NCBI RefSeq assembly: GCF_009765355.1
Contig: NZ_VTHK01000046.1
Span: 1-64,000 of the forward strand
DNA length: 64,000 nt
Source of the DNA: Amycolatopsis anabasis
Lineage (GTDB): Bacteria > Actinomycetota > Actinomycetes > Mycobacteriales > Pseudonocardiaceae
Reading direction: 5' to 3'
Of the stretch, positions 8,220 through 15,934 are shown in pieces; position 1 is the first letter of the stretch; each line of letters starts with the position of its first letter. Made by a program: the position numbers and the translations under genes. The notes below the pieces were generated by a model. It saw only the letters and a program-made list of their open reading frames with translations, had not been told where the DNA came from and ran no database searches.

Positions 8220-8426
8220 ATGAAACTACGCACGGTAGCTGGATGCGACAAGAAAACCTGCCCTACGGTCTACGTGACCGATCGGGGAACGGGAGTGGCG
8301 CAAGGCACCCCCGTAACCAATGCGGAAGGTTTGACGCTCGGCCCCGGGGAGATGGCCGTGGAGCTACCGTTGCCCGTACTCAAAGCTGCCTTGCGGTCGC
8401 TGGAGGCAGACGGAGGACTTGCGTGA
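8220..8426 (+). CDS. 68-aa hypothetical protein of DUF6879 loci
   Basis: A small protein with an N-terminal cysteine pair (GCDKKTCPTVYVTDRGTG) and a short acidic C-terminal part (PGEMAVELPLPVLKAALRSLE). Proteins of this shape commonly precede DUF6879 genes in actinobacteria; that is recall, not a search result. Its stop overlaps the GTG start of the next gene by 4 bp (GTGA), so the two are coupled. Function unknown. Confidence 0.7.
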   Translation: MKLRTVAGCDKKTCPTVYVTDRGTGVAQGTPVTNAEGLTLGPGEMAVELPLPVLKAALRSLEADGGLA

Positions 8427-8941
8427 CCATCTTGGACGGGGCCACCTTCTCGGCCTACTTCGACAACTACCAGCGGTCCGCGTGGAGGTTCGAGACCCAG
8501 CCCGTCTACACCATGCCCAGCGAACAGGCGAACATCGCTCGATTCCTGGCAGGAGAACCCAAACCGCCGGAGCACAACGAGGACTGGCACGAGGAAGTGC
8601 GGGAGTACGTCGCAGCCGGTAAGACCATCGGTCGAGTCAGAACGGTCCGCCAGCCGCTCACGGACTACCAGCGCTATCAACTGGCTTGGGGAATTCCCGG
8701 GAACGTGGAGGCGGGCGAGGATATCCGAATCCTCGATTTGACCGAGGGCGATCTGGGGCTGTCGGACCAGGATTTCTGGCTGTTCGACGACTCGACAGTG
8801 GTTCACCTGAACTTCAACCAGGACGGTACGTTGGCCAATCTCGAACTAGTGGACAACACGAACGACGTACCGACATATCTCGTATGGCGGGAAACAGCAC
8901 TGAAACACGCCGTGCCGTTCAGCGAATATGCTCGGACCTGA
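8423..8941 (+). CDS. DUF6879 family protein
   Basis: A 172-residue soluble protein. The N-terminal FSAYFDNYQRSAWRFETQPVY, the central VRTVRQPLTDYQRYQLAWG and the C-terminal FWLFDDSTVVHLNF match the DUF6879 pattern, a family of unknown function encoded beside Scr1/DUF5753-type helix-turn-helix regulators. GTG 8423 overlaps the preceding stop, and the gene's own stop overlaps the regulator start at 8928 by 14 bp. The three genes therefore form a tight operon. Codon use is less GC-biased than in flanking genes. Confidence 0.82.
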   Translation: MTILDGATFSAYFDNYQRSAWRFETQPVYTMPSEQANIARFLAGEPKPPEHNEDWHEEVREYVAAGKTIGRVRTVRQPLTDYQRYQLAWGIPGNVEAGEDIRILDLTEGDLGLSDQDFWLFDDSTVVHLNFNQDGTLANLELVDNTNDVPTYLVWRETALKHAVPFSEYART

Positions 8942-9800
8942 TGGACGGGAGCCCGGCGAGCCGACCTTGGCCGACGCTCTGCGGAAGCTGCGCAAGGCAG
9001 CCAATCTTTCCGGCGAGAGACTGGCCGTTCGATGTTCGATGTCCCAATCGAAGATCAGTCGCATCGAACGCGGCCGTATCCTTCCGACTGTCATAGATGT
9101 CGAACGCATTCTCAAAGCGCTTGAAGTACCGCCCGAGGTGGGGCGAGAGCTCGTCGCACTGGCTCGCCGAGCGAACGTCCAGCACGTGTCCTGGCGCGCT
9201 GCCGCCGAGATGGGCCTCTGGCGGCAGCAGGCCGAACTCAAAGCTTTAGCCGAGTCCTCGACGACTGTCCGGCAGTTTCTGCCAGCCATTCCTTCCGGGC
9301 TGCTGCAGACCGAGGAGTACGCGCGCCAAGTCCTGACGCCGACCGTTCCGGGCGACGTCTCCTGGAACCGGGAGCGAGCCGTCGCGGCCCGTGTGGAGAG
9401 TCAAGTGGTGTTGCAGGACGAGTCGCGCACATTCATTTTCCTGATGCCCGAGCACGCCGTGCGATGGCAACGCGTGGACCGGGCTGTCCTAGCACGCCAA
9501 TGCGTCCACATGGCTTGCATTTCAGAACTTCCGAACGTTCATATCGCCATCATTCCGCAATCAGTGAAAGTTCGCGCCTCGCCGTTGAACGTCTTCGCGA
9601 TATACGACGATCGATTGGTCGCCGCGGAACTATTCTCGGGTGAAGTTGTGCTCCGTGATCCACGGGACGTGTCCTATCATCTGAGCTTGTTCGAGTATTT
9701 CCTCAGTCATGCTCTCGCCGGAGACCACGGTACCGCGTTTCTTCGCGCGCTGGCGGAAGAATTTATGCGAGAGCGTGAATTATTCGAGACGGTGACTTGA
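8928..9800 (+). CDS. helix-turn-helix regulator with Scr1/DUF5753 domain (WhiJ-like)
   Basis: A 290-residue regulator. An XRE helix-turn-helix occupies about residues 13-70 (SGERLAVRCSMSQSKISRIE). A DUF5753 domain follows (RQFLPAIPSGLLQTEEYARQ near residue 115; ELPNVHIAIIPQS near 200; LFEYFLSHALAG near 255). This architecture is that of WhiJ/AbaA-locus regulators, which usually pair with DUF397 proteins and influence development or antibiotic production in Streptomyces. Here the partner slot is filled by DUF6879. ATG 8928 was chosen over an out-of-frame ATG at 8941. Confidence 0.9.
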   Translation: MLGPDGREPGEPTLADALRKLRKAANLSGERLAVRCSMSQSKISRIERGRILPTVIDVERILKALEVPPEVGRELVALARRANVQHVSWRAAAEMGLWRQQAELKALAESSTTVRQFLPAIPSGLLQTEEYARQVLTPTVPGDVSWNRERAVAARVESQVVLQDESRTFIFLMPEHAVRWQRVDRAVLARQCVHMACISELPNVHIAIIPQSVKVRASPLNVFAIYDDRLVAAELFSGEVVLRDPRDVSYHLSLFEYFLSHALAGDHGTAFLRALAEEFMRERELFETVT

Positions 9801-9839
9801 ACTCGCAATCGAATAATCGCACGTTTTACGGTCCCAGTT

Positions 9840-10142
9840 GTGATTGGGCAAGGACGACAACAGCGCAAGTGGGCAGTTCTCGGCCGAAACACCTACCGGT
9901 TGAAATGGGGAGACCGCACATGGCTTCTCAAGGCGACGCCGAGCGGTAGGTTCCCGTGGCTGCTGTGCTCCGAACTGGACGATCAAGACTACCGCGTACA
10001 GGAGATCGGCTCGGCGGAGGTGCGGACCGCTCAGCGGCAGGCGGAGTTGTGGTTGTCGCTCCAGTACCTCCACGATCCGGCTCACGGGGGCTGCTCGGGA
10101 ACGGTTTTGTCTCGACGGGTTTCCGGGGCGGGGACCGCATGA
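9840..10142 (+). CDS. hypothetical protein, possibly chimeric 3' end
   Basis: A 100-residue ORF from GTG 9840. Residues about 1-80 look protein-like (RNTYRLKWGDRTWLLKATP, then QRQAELWLSLQYLHD), with many aromatic residues. The last ~19 residues are encoded by the right-hand flanking repeat (10093-10117) and following DNA, so the reading frame may have been truncated and extended by the insertion. No ribosome site is convincing. No family recognised. Confidence 0.45.
   Translation: MIGQGRQQRKWAVLGRNTYRLKWGDRTWLLKATPSGRFPWLLCSELDDQDYRVQEIGSAEVRTAQRQAELWLSLQYLHDPAHGGCSGTVLSRRVSGAGTA
10093..10117 (+). repeat. right copy of ~24-bp direct repeat flanking accessory cassette
   Basis: GCTCGGGAACGGTT-TT-GTCTCGACG, identical to 8112-8135 except TT for C. 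It lies 69 bp before the MHS transporter start. Confidence 0.6.
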
Positions 10143-10158
10143 GAAGGTACACGTCCAG

Positions 10159-10172
10159 GTGACGGCCGTCAC
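10159..10172. promoter_or_regulatory. 14-bp palindrome upstream of MHS transporter
   Basis: GTGACGGCCGTCAC is a perfect palindrome directly before AGGAGGTG and the GTG start at 10187. Its position suits a repressor operator or a site masking the ribosome-binding sequence. Confidence 0.45.
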
Positions 10173-10186
10173 AGGAGGTGTAGAAC

Positions 10187-11542
10187 GTGGTTCTCGGTGA
10201 AGAGGAAGCACATCGGGCGCTCGGTGCGCGCCAGCGGGAGGCCGAACGTGGCACGCAGGTGCGGCGCGCGGCGCTGGCCAGTGCGATCGGGACGACGATC
10301 GAGTGGTACGACTTCTTCCTCTACAACACCGCCGCGGCGCTGATCTTCCCGCAACTCTTCTTCCCCGCCTCCAGCAGTTACGCCGGGGCCATGCAGTCGT
10401 TCGCCACCTACGCCGTCGGGTTCGCGGCCCGCCCGGTCGGGGCGGCGATCTTCGGCTACTGGGGCGACCGGATCGGCCGCAAGGCCACGTTGATCATCAC
10501 GCTGCTGCTGATGGGCATCGCGTCCGGCGTGGTCGGGCTGTTGCCCGGGACCGAAACGATCGGTTTCGCCGCGCCGCTGATCCTGGTCACCTTGCGCCTG
10601 GTGCAGGGCATCGCGATCGGTGGCGAATGGAGTGGTTCGGTGCTGCTCGCGATGGAATGGGGCGACCAGCGCCGCCGCGGGCTGCTCGCCAGTTTCGCGC
10701 AGATCGGCGTGCCGGTCGGCCTGGTGCTCGGCACCGGCGGGATGACCCTGCTTTCGGCCGTACTGCCCGAGCCGGCGTTCGACTCCTGGGGCTGGCGACT
10801 GCCGTTCCTGGCGAGCCTGATCCTGGTCGGCGTCGGCCTGGTGATCCGCCTGCGGATCCTGGAGACGCCGATGTTCGCCGCGGTGGTCGCGGAAAAGCGG
10901 ACCTCGCGCAGCCCGGTCGTCGAGGTGGTCCGCCACCACTGGCGCGAGATCCTGCTCTCGGCGGGCCTGCGCTTCAGCGAGCAGATGCCGTTCTACCTGT
11001 TCACCAGTTACGTGCTGGTGTACGTGGTGTCCGAACGCGACCTGTCCAAGACCTTCGTGCTCAACGCGGTGCTCATCGCCGCCGCGCTCGAACTGGCGAC
11101 CATCCCCTGGTTCTCCCAGCTGTCCGACCGCCTCGGGCGCAAACGGGTCTACCTCACCGGCGCGGTGCTCACCGGATTGCTCGCCTTCCCGTACTTCGCG
11201 GTGCTGGAGAACGGCGCGCCCGCGTTGATCTTCGTCGCCGTCGTGGTGTCGATGATTCCGCACGCCATGCAGTACGGGCCGCAGGCGGCGCTGATCGGCG
11301 AGAGTTTCCCGACGCATCTGCGGTACGGCGGCGCCGGGCTCGGCTACCAGCTCGCGTCGGTGTTCGCCGGTGGGCCGGCGCCGCTGCTGGCGACCTGGCT
11401 GCTGCACGCGACCGGCACGCCGTTCTCCATCTCGATCTACATCGTGCTCGCGGCGGTGGTGACCGTGCTGAGTTGCTGGTTCCTGCCCGACCGTTCCCGC
11501 GCGGACATCACCGACGACGCCACCTACCTCCGGCGTTCCTGA
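10187..11542 (+). CDS. MFS transporter, metabolite:H+ symporter (MHS) family
   Basis: A 451-residue membrane protein with 12 predicted helices. The MHS hallmark IGTTIEWYDFFLYNTAAALIF lies near residue 35. The loop 2-3 motif is GYWGDRIGRKATL, and RLVQGIAIGGEWSGSVLL sits in helix 4. Relatives (ProP, ShiA, KgtP types) import osmolytes, shikimate or organic acids by proton symport; the substrate is not predictable here. The GTG 10187 start follows AGGAGGTG. The 3' end overlaps the convergent regulator by 19 bp. The TetR at 7508 may have been its neighbour before the cassette between them arrived. Confidence 0.9.
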   Translation: MVLGEEEAHRALGARQREAERGTQVRRAALASAIGTTIEWYDFFLYNTAAALIFPQLFFPASSSYAGAMQSFATYAVGFAARPVGAAIFGYWGDRIGRKATLIITLLLMGIASGVVGLLPGTETIGFAAPLILVTLRLVQGIAIGGEWSGSVLLAMEWGDQRRRGLLASFAQIGVPVGLVLGTGGMTLLSAVLPEPAFDSWGWRLPFLASLILVGVGLVIRLRILETPMFAAVVAEKRTSRSPVVEVVRHHWREILLSAGLRFSEQMPFYLFTSYVLVYVVSERDLSKTFVLNAVLIAAALELATIPWFSQLSDRLGRKRVYLTGAVLTGLLAFPYFAVLENGAPALIFVAVVVSMIPHAMQYGPQAALIGESFPTHLRYGGAGLGYQLASVFAGGPAPLLATWLLHATGTPFSISIYIVLAAVVTVLSCWFLPDRSRADITDDATYLRRS

Positions 11543-12246
11543 AAGTTCTGCCACCACAGCTCGGCCACGCCGGCCATGTCCTGCCCGACCAGCCCGAAGA
11601 ACTCCGCCATCGCGTCCAACCGGGCGCCGGCGGGTGTGTCGGTGCCGAACACCGCGGCCCCCTGCCGGGCGGTGTCCGCCCAGAGATCATTCGCCCGGGC
11701 GCTCGCCAGCCACGCCCGGAACCAGACGTCGTCGTCGACGATGTAGCGTTCCCGCCGCCCACCACCGCGTTCGCGCCGGACCAGTTCGAGCCCGTCGCCC
11801 TCGAGATAGCCGATGGCCTTGGAAATCGACGCCGGGCTGACCCGCAGGCGCTGGACCAGTTCGGCGGCGGTGAGGCAGCCGCTGTCGGTGACGTACAGGC
11901 TGGCCAGGACCCGGGCCGCCATCCGGGGAAGTCCGGTTTGGAGGATCACCGCGGTGAACCGTTCTTCGAAGTCCCGCACTGCTTCGGGATCGCGCCCGAC
12001 CGTGTCTTCGAGCACGGGCGGTTGTGCCGGAGACCGAACCGGCTTCCGGCGCCGGGCGCGCTGCCCGGCCGCCCGGTGTGCTTGATCCGCCCGGTAGTCC
12101 GCGGCTCCGCCGTTGCGCATCACTTCCCGCGTGATGGTCGACGTCGGACGCCCCAGTCGCCGGGCGATCTCCGCGTACCCGAGTCCCTCGGCCAGTCCCG
12201 AAGCAATGCGGCGGCGGTCCTGGTGGGTCAGCCTGCCTCCCGGCAT
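11524..12246 (-). CDS. regulator with IS30-type HTH and GbsR/MarR-like winged helix
   Basis: A 240-residue protein. Residues about 1-45 resemble the helix-turn-helix of IS30 transposases (LTHQDRRRIASGLAEGLGYA, then EIARRLGRPTSTITREV). Residues about 80-190 form a GbsR/MarR-like winged helix (LTAAELVQRLRVSPASISKA then IGYLEGDGLELVRRERGGG). No DDE catalytic domain follows, so it is a regulator and not a transposase. ATG 12246 follows GGGAGG; the longer frame to 12345 lacks support. It is divergent from the P450 gene, with ATTGCAAC repeats between them. Confidence 0.85.
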   Translation of the reverse strand: MPGGRLTHQDRRRIASGLAEGLGYAEIARRLGRPTSTITREVMRNGGAADYRADQAHRAAGQRARRRKPVRSPAQPPVLEDTVGRDPEAVRDFEERFTAVILQTGLPRMAARVLASLYVTDSGCLTAAELVQRLRVSPASISKAIGYLEGDGLELVRRERGGGRRERYIVDDDVWFRAWLASARANDLWADTARQGAAVFGTDTPAGARLDAMAEFFGLVGQDMAGVAELWWQNFQERRR

Positions 12247-12299
12247 TCGTGCTCGCCTCCCGATGGTCAACGGGTCAAGTGTGCGTTCACCGGCATCAC

Positions 12300-12351
12300 A
12301 TTGCAACGACCTTTGGGGCAAAGTTGCATTCATCGGCAAGACCATTGCAAC
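12300..12351. promoter_or_regulatory. ATTGCAAC repeats in regulator/P450 divergent region
   Basis: ATTGCAAC occurs at 12300-12307 and 12344-12351, with the near-inverted copy GTTGCATT at 12323-12330. The pieces are spaced about two turns apart in an AT-rich segment, consistent with an operator for the adjacent GbsR/MarR-like regulator. Confidence 0.4.
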
Positions 12352-12467
12352 AATTCGCGAGTTTTACCAGGCATATCAGGGAATTCTTCGATCTAGAAGT
12401 TGTCGTACACATAAACGCAACGTAGCCTTTCTTATGTCGTCAATTCCACGAAGTGGGGGAAACCGAG

Positions 12468-13670
12468 ATGACCAATGCCCTCCCCGAGGCATCGCCGCTG
12501 CCGGTGACGCGCCCTCCGGGATGCCCCTTCGACCCGCCCGCTGAGCTGGCTCGGATTCGCGCCGAACAGCCGATCAGCCGACTGTCCTATCCGGACGGAC
12601 ATCAGGGCTGGCTGGTGACCAGCCGCGAACTGGCCCGTGCGGTGCTGGCCGATTCCCGGTTCAGCGCCCGGACCGAGCTCATGCACATGCCGTTCCCGGA
12701 CCTGGCCATGGGCGAGGAGGCCCCTCCGGCCGCGCCGGGAGCCTTCACCGACATGGACCCGCCCGAGCACACTCGCTACCGGCCGCTGCTCACCGGCCAG
12801 TTCACCGTCCGCCGGATGCGCCAGCTCACCGAACACATCGAGCAGCTCACCGCCGAACGCCTGGACTTCATGGAACGGCAAGGCCCACCGGCCGATCTCG
12901 TGGAGGCGTTCGCGCAGCCCATTCCCGGGATGGTGATCTGCGAACTGCTGGGAGTTCCTTACGCGGACCGGGAAGAGTTCCAGCGCAACGCCATCGTGAC
13001 CGTGGGCAACGAGCCCGGCGAGGATTTCGTCGCGGCCCTCACCGCGCTTCAGGAGTACATGCGCGAACTGGTGCTGGCCAAACGTGCCGAGCCCACCGAC
13101 GACCTGCTCAGCGGCCTGTTGGAGAGTGATCTCACCGACGAGGAGCTCACCAACATCGGGGCCACGCTGCTCGGCGCCGGTGTCGACACCACGACCAACA
13201 TGATCGCGCTGGGCACCTTCGCCCTGCTCAGCAATCCGGACCAGTTCGCCGCCCTGCGCGCGGAACCCGATCTCACCGAACGGGCGGTCGAGGAACTGCT
13301 GCGCTACCTGACCATCACCCACACCAGCGCACGGGCCGCGCTGGCGGACGTCGAACTGGGCGGCCGGCTGGTCAAGGCCGGGGACACGGTCACCATTTCG
13401 CTCCAGGCCGCCAATCGCGACCCGGAGCAGTTCGCCGATCCCGACACCCTGGACCTGCGCCGCAAGGCGACCGGACATGTGGCTTTCGGGCACGGCGTCC
13501 ACCAGTGCCTGGGGCAGCAGCTGGCCCGGGTCGCGATGCGGGTCGCCTTCCGGGGACTGATCGACCGGTTCCCGACGCTGCGCCTGGCCGTCCCGCCCGA
13601 GGAGATCCCCATGCGTGCCGGGCTCATCCACGGGGTGCAGCGGCTTCCGGTCGCCTGGGACGAGGCGTAA
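12468..13670 (+). CDS. cytochrome P450
   Basis: A 400-residue soluble bacterial P450. The I-helix oxygen-activation motif is LLGAGVDTTTNM (near residue 235), the K-helix ExxR is in VEELLRYL (near 285), and the haem-thiolate loop is FGHGVHQCLGQQLA with the Cys near residue 346. It is CYP105/107-like in style. Class I P450s need a ferredoxin, and one follows 3 bp downstream. Substrate unknown; no biosynthetic core genes accompany it. ATG 12468 (MTNALPE) was chosen over 12453 for its GGGG-containing upstream sequence and family fit. Confidence 0.95.
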   Translation: MTNALPEASPLPVTRPPGCPFDPPAELARIRAEQPISRLSYPDGHQGWLVTSRELARAVLADSRFSARTELMHMPFPDLAMGEEAPPAAPGAFTDMDPPEHTRYRPLLTGQFTVRRMRQLTEHIEQLTAERLDFMERQGPPADLVEAFAQPIPGMVICELLGVPYADREEFQRNAIVTVGNEPGEDFVAALTALQEYMRELVLAKRAEPTDDLLSGLLESDLTDEELTNIGATLLGAGVDTTTNMIALGTFALLSNPDQFAALRAEPDLTERAVEELLRYLTITHTSARAALADVELGGRLVKAGDTVTISLQAANRDPEQFADPDTLDLRRKATGHVAFGHGVHQCLGQQLARVAMRVAFRGLIDRFPTLRLAVPPEEIPMRAGLIHGVQRLPVAWDEA

Positions 13671-13673
13671 CCG

Positions 13674-13868
13674 ATGAAGATCACCGTGGATCGGGCGCGG
13701 TGCGTCGCCGCCGGGATGTGCACGCTGACCGCCCCGGAAACATTCGATCAGGACGCCGAGGACGGCCGGGTGGTGCTGCTGACTTCCACCCCGCTCCCCG
13801 AGGACGAGGAGGCGGCACGACAAGCCGCTCAGGTGTGCCCGTCCGGGGCGATCACGTTCGCGGAGTAA
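13674..13868 (+). CDS. 3Fe-4S ferredoxin
   Basis: A 64-residue ferredoxin, the expected electron donor to the upstream P450. Its cluster ligands are CVAAGMC (Cys10 and Cys16) and CPSGAI (Cys55). The middle cysteine of a 4Fe-4S motif is replaced by Ala/Gly, so a 3Fe-4S cluster is predicted, as in P450-linked actinobacterial ferredoxins such as those beside CYP105s. No ferredoxin reductase gene lies nearby, so a shared reductase elsewhere must complete the chain. Confidence 0.92.
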   Translation: MKITVDRARCVAAGMCTLTAPETFDQDAEDGRVVLLTSTPLPEDEEAARQAAQVCPSGAITFAE

Positions 13869-13885
13869 TGCCCGGACATGCTTGG

Positions 13886-13919
13886 AGGGGTGGCACTTTT
13901 CGCGAAAAGTGCCACCCCT
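13886..13919. terminator. 34-bp perfect palindrome, bidirectional terminator
   Basis: Arms of 17 bp (AGGGGTGGCACTTTTCG and its exact complement) meet with no loop at 13902/13903. It sits between the convergent ferredoxin and SPFH genes, so termination in both directions is the simplest role. Confidence 0.7.
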
Positions 13920-13935
13920 ACGGCGGAAGTTCCGG

Positions 13936-15390
13936 CTAGCGCTGCGGACCGCCCTGCGGTCCCTGCGGGCCGCCGTAGGGCGGCTGCTGGCTGGGGAACG
14001 GATTGCTCGGCGGACCGTACTGGCCGGGCTGCTGGCTCGGGAACGGGCTGCTCGACGGCGTGCCGAACTGCTGCCCGCCCTGCGGCGTGGGCGGCTGGTG
14101 CGGCGGCGCGGGCGGCAGTTGTTGCTGCTGCTGGTGCGGCGGGGTCTGCGCGCCCTGCTGCCGTTTGGGCAGTTCCGGCTTCGACGGTGCCGGCTCCTCG
14201 GGCTCGGCTTCGGGCTCCTCGGCCGGGGCGGCGGTGGCCCCGCCGCTCAGCCCGGGAACCGGCGGGGCCGGACGCGAAGAAGACAGCGGGCCGTCGACTT
14301 CCTTGCGCGCCACCGCTTCCGCGGCCCGCACGGCCTCGGCGACCTTCGGGTCGGTGGAGGTGTCGAACCAGCTGGACACCTCTTCGTCGTCGAGGTCCGG
14401 CTTGTCGGGGATGTCCTCCTTCGGCGGCTCGTACCGGAACACGCCGTCGTCGCCGGGGGCGCCCAGCGCGCGGGCGAACCCCTCGAGCGCCTTGCCGTAG
14501 TCGGTCGGCACCATCCAGACCTTGTTCGCGTCGCCCTGCGCCATCTGCGGCAGCGTCTGCAGGTATTGGTAGGCAAGGACTTCCGGGGTCGGCCGACCGG
14601 CCTTGATGGCCGCGAACACCTTCTCGATGGCCTTGGCCTGCCCCTGCGCCTGCAGGTAGCGCGCGGCTCGTTCACCCTGCGCCCGCAGGATGCGCGACTG
14701 CCGCTCCGCCTCGGCGGCCAGGATCGCCGCCTGCTTGGAACCCTCGGCGGCGAGGATCTGGCTCTGCTTCTGACCTTCCGCGGTCTTGATCGCCGATTCC
14801 CGCTGACCTTCCGCGGTCAGGATCATCGCGCGCTTCTCCCGGTCGGCGCGCATCTGCTTCTCCATCGAGTCCTGGATGGAGGGCGGCGGGTCGATGGCCT
14901 TCAGCTCGACCCGGGCGACCCGGATGCCCCAGCGGCCGGTCGCGTCGTCGAGCACGCCGCGCAGCTGGCTGTTGATCGAGTCACGCGAGGTCAGCGTCTG
15001 CTCGAGGCTCATCCCACCGACGACGTTCCGCAGGGTCGTGGTGGTCAGCTGCTCGACACCGACGATGTAGTTCGAGATCTCGTAGACCGCGGCACGCGAG
15101 TCGGTGACCTGGAAGTAGACGACCGTGTCGATGGACACGGTCAGGTTGTCCTCGGTGATCACCGGCTGCGGCGGGAACGAGACGACCTGCTCGCGCAGGT
15201 CGATGCGGGCACGCACCTTGTCAAAGAACGGCACCAGGAAGTTCAGACCGGGCGAGGCCACCGTCCGGAACCGGCCCAGTCTCTCGATCACCGCCGATTG
15301 GGCCTGCGGGACCACCATGATCGCCTTGGCGACCGTGACGATCACGAAGAGGGCGATGACCGCGACAACAATGATCGCTGCGGTTCCCAA
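13936..15390 (-). CDS. SPFH/Band 7 (stomatin-like) membrane protein
   Basis: A 484-residue protein. One N-terminal membrane helix (AAIIVVAVIALFVIVTVAKA) is followed by a Band 7 domain at about residues 27-200 (AVIERLGRFRTVASPGLNFL then VPFFDKVRARIDLREQVV) and an Ala/Glu/Gln coiled coil at 200-265 (KTAEGQKQSQILAAEGSKQA). The C-terminal ~90 residues are low-complexity Pro/Gln/Gly. It is a QmcA/stomatin-type scaffold of membrane microdomains. The upstream NfeD gene (28-bp gap) encodes the usual partner. Confidence 0.93.
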   Translation of the reverse strand: MGTAAIIVVAVIALFVIVTVAKAIMVVPQAQSAVIERLGRFRTVASPGLNFLVPFFDKVRARIDLREQVVSFPPQPVITEDNLTVSIDTVVYFQVTDSRAAVYEISNYIVGVEQLTTTTLRNVVGGMSLEQTLTSRDSINSQLRGVLDDATGRWGIRVARVELKAIDPPPSIQDSMEKQMRADREKRAMILTAEGQRESAIKTAEGQKQSQILAAEGSKQAAILAAEAERQSRILRAQGERAARYLQAQGQAKAIEKVFAAIKAGRPTPEVLAYQYLQTLPQMAQGDANKVWMVPTDYGKALEGFARALGAPGDDGVFRYEPPKEDIPDKPDLDDEEVSSWFDTSTDPKVAEAVRAAEAVARKEVDGPLSSSRPAPPVPGLSGGATAAPAEEPEAEPEEPAPSKPELPKRQQGAQTPPHQQQQQLPPAPPHQPPTPQGGQQFGTPSSSPFPSQQPGQYGPPSNPFPSQQPPYGGPQGPQGGPQR

Positions 15391-15418
15391 GTTTGCATCC
15401 CTTTCGACGGTTGCGTGC

Positions 15419-15850
15419 CTACGGCTCTTCCGAAACGACGGCGGTGGCGCCTCGTATCTCTACCACGGTGACCGTGGTTCCGGGGGCGATTCGATCACCT
15501 TCGGTGAGACTGCGGGCGGACCACGTGTCGCCGGCGAGCTTAACCTGGCCGTTTTCGCTGTCTACAGTGGACAGCACTACGCCCCGGGTGCCGACCAGCG
15601 CGTCGGTGTGCATCCGCACCCCGGCACCGATCATGAACCGTCGTTTGAGCGCCGGGCGGGCGAGCACCAGCAGGCCCACGGAGACCACGCCGAACACCGC
15701 GACGTCGATGAACGGGTTGCCGGTGAGTGCCTCCGCGCCCGCGCCCGCCAGCGCGCCCACCCCCAGCATGATCAGCACGAGATCGCCGGACAGTACTTCG
15801 GCCACCATGAAGGCGATGCCGATGATCAGCCAGATGAGTGCCGCCGTCAT
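15419..15850 (-). CDS. NfeD family membrane protein
   Basis: A 143-residue NfeD1b-type protein. Two to three membrane helices occupy about residues 5-70 (ALIWLIIGIAFMVAEVLSG). A C-terminal OB-fold follows (LVGTRGVVLSTVDSENGQVK, then GTTVTVVEIRG). NfeD proteins work with SPFH partners, and the order NfeD-SPFH on one strand suggests co-transcription. No ClpP-class protease domain is fused. Confidence 0.92.
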   Translation of the reverse strand: MTAALIWLIIGIAFMVAEVLSGDLVLIMLGVGALAGAGAEALTGNPFIDVAVFGVVSVGLLVLARPALKRRFMIGAGVRMHTDALVGTRGVVLSTVDSENGQVKLAGDTWSARSLTEGDRIAPGTTVTVVEIRGATAVVSEEP

Positions 15851-15934
15851 GCGGCCATCGTCTCAGAAAGTGACTGCACGCACCCAGCGTACGACTCGAC
15901 GTGACCTACGCGTGACCTTCGGTGCCGCACCCGA

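Noticed and set aside
11524..12246. Possible IS30-family transposase
   Set aside because: Only the N-terminal helix-turn-helix resembles IS30. There is no DDE domain and no terminal inverted repeats; the C-terminal half is a winged-helix regulator.
12468..13868. Secondary-metabolite cluster around the P450-ferredoxin pair
   Set aside because: No polyketide synthase, peptide synthetase, terpene cyclase or RiPP core is present within the window; the pair alone does not define a cluster.
13936..14260. Tandem repeat or mobile element in the CAG/CCG-rich tract
   Set aside because: It encodes the Pro/Gln/Gly-rich tail of the SPFH protein in frame; the repetitiveness is a coding property.
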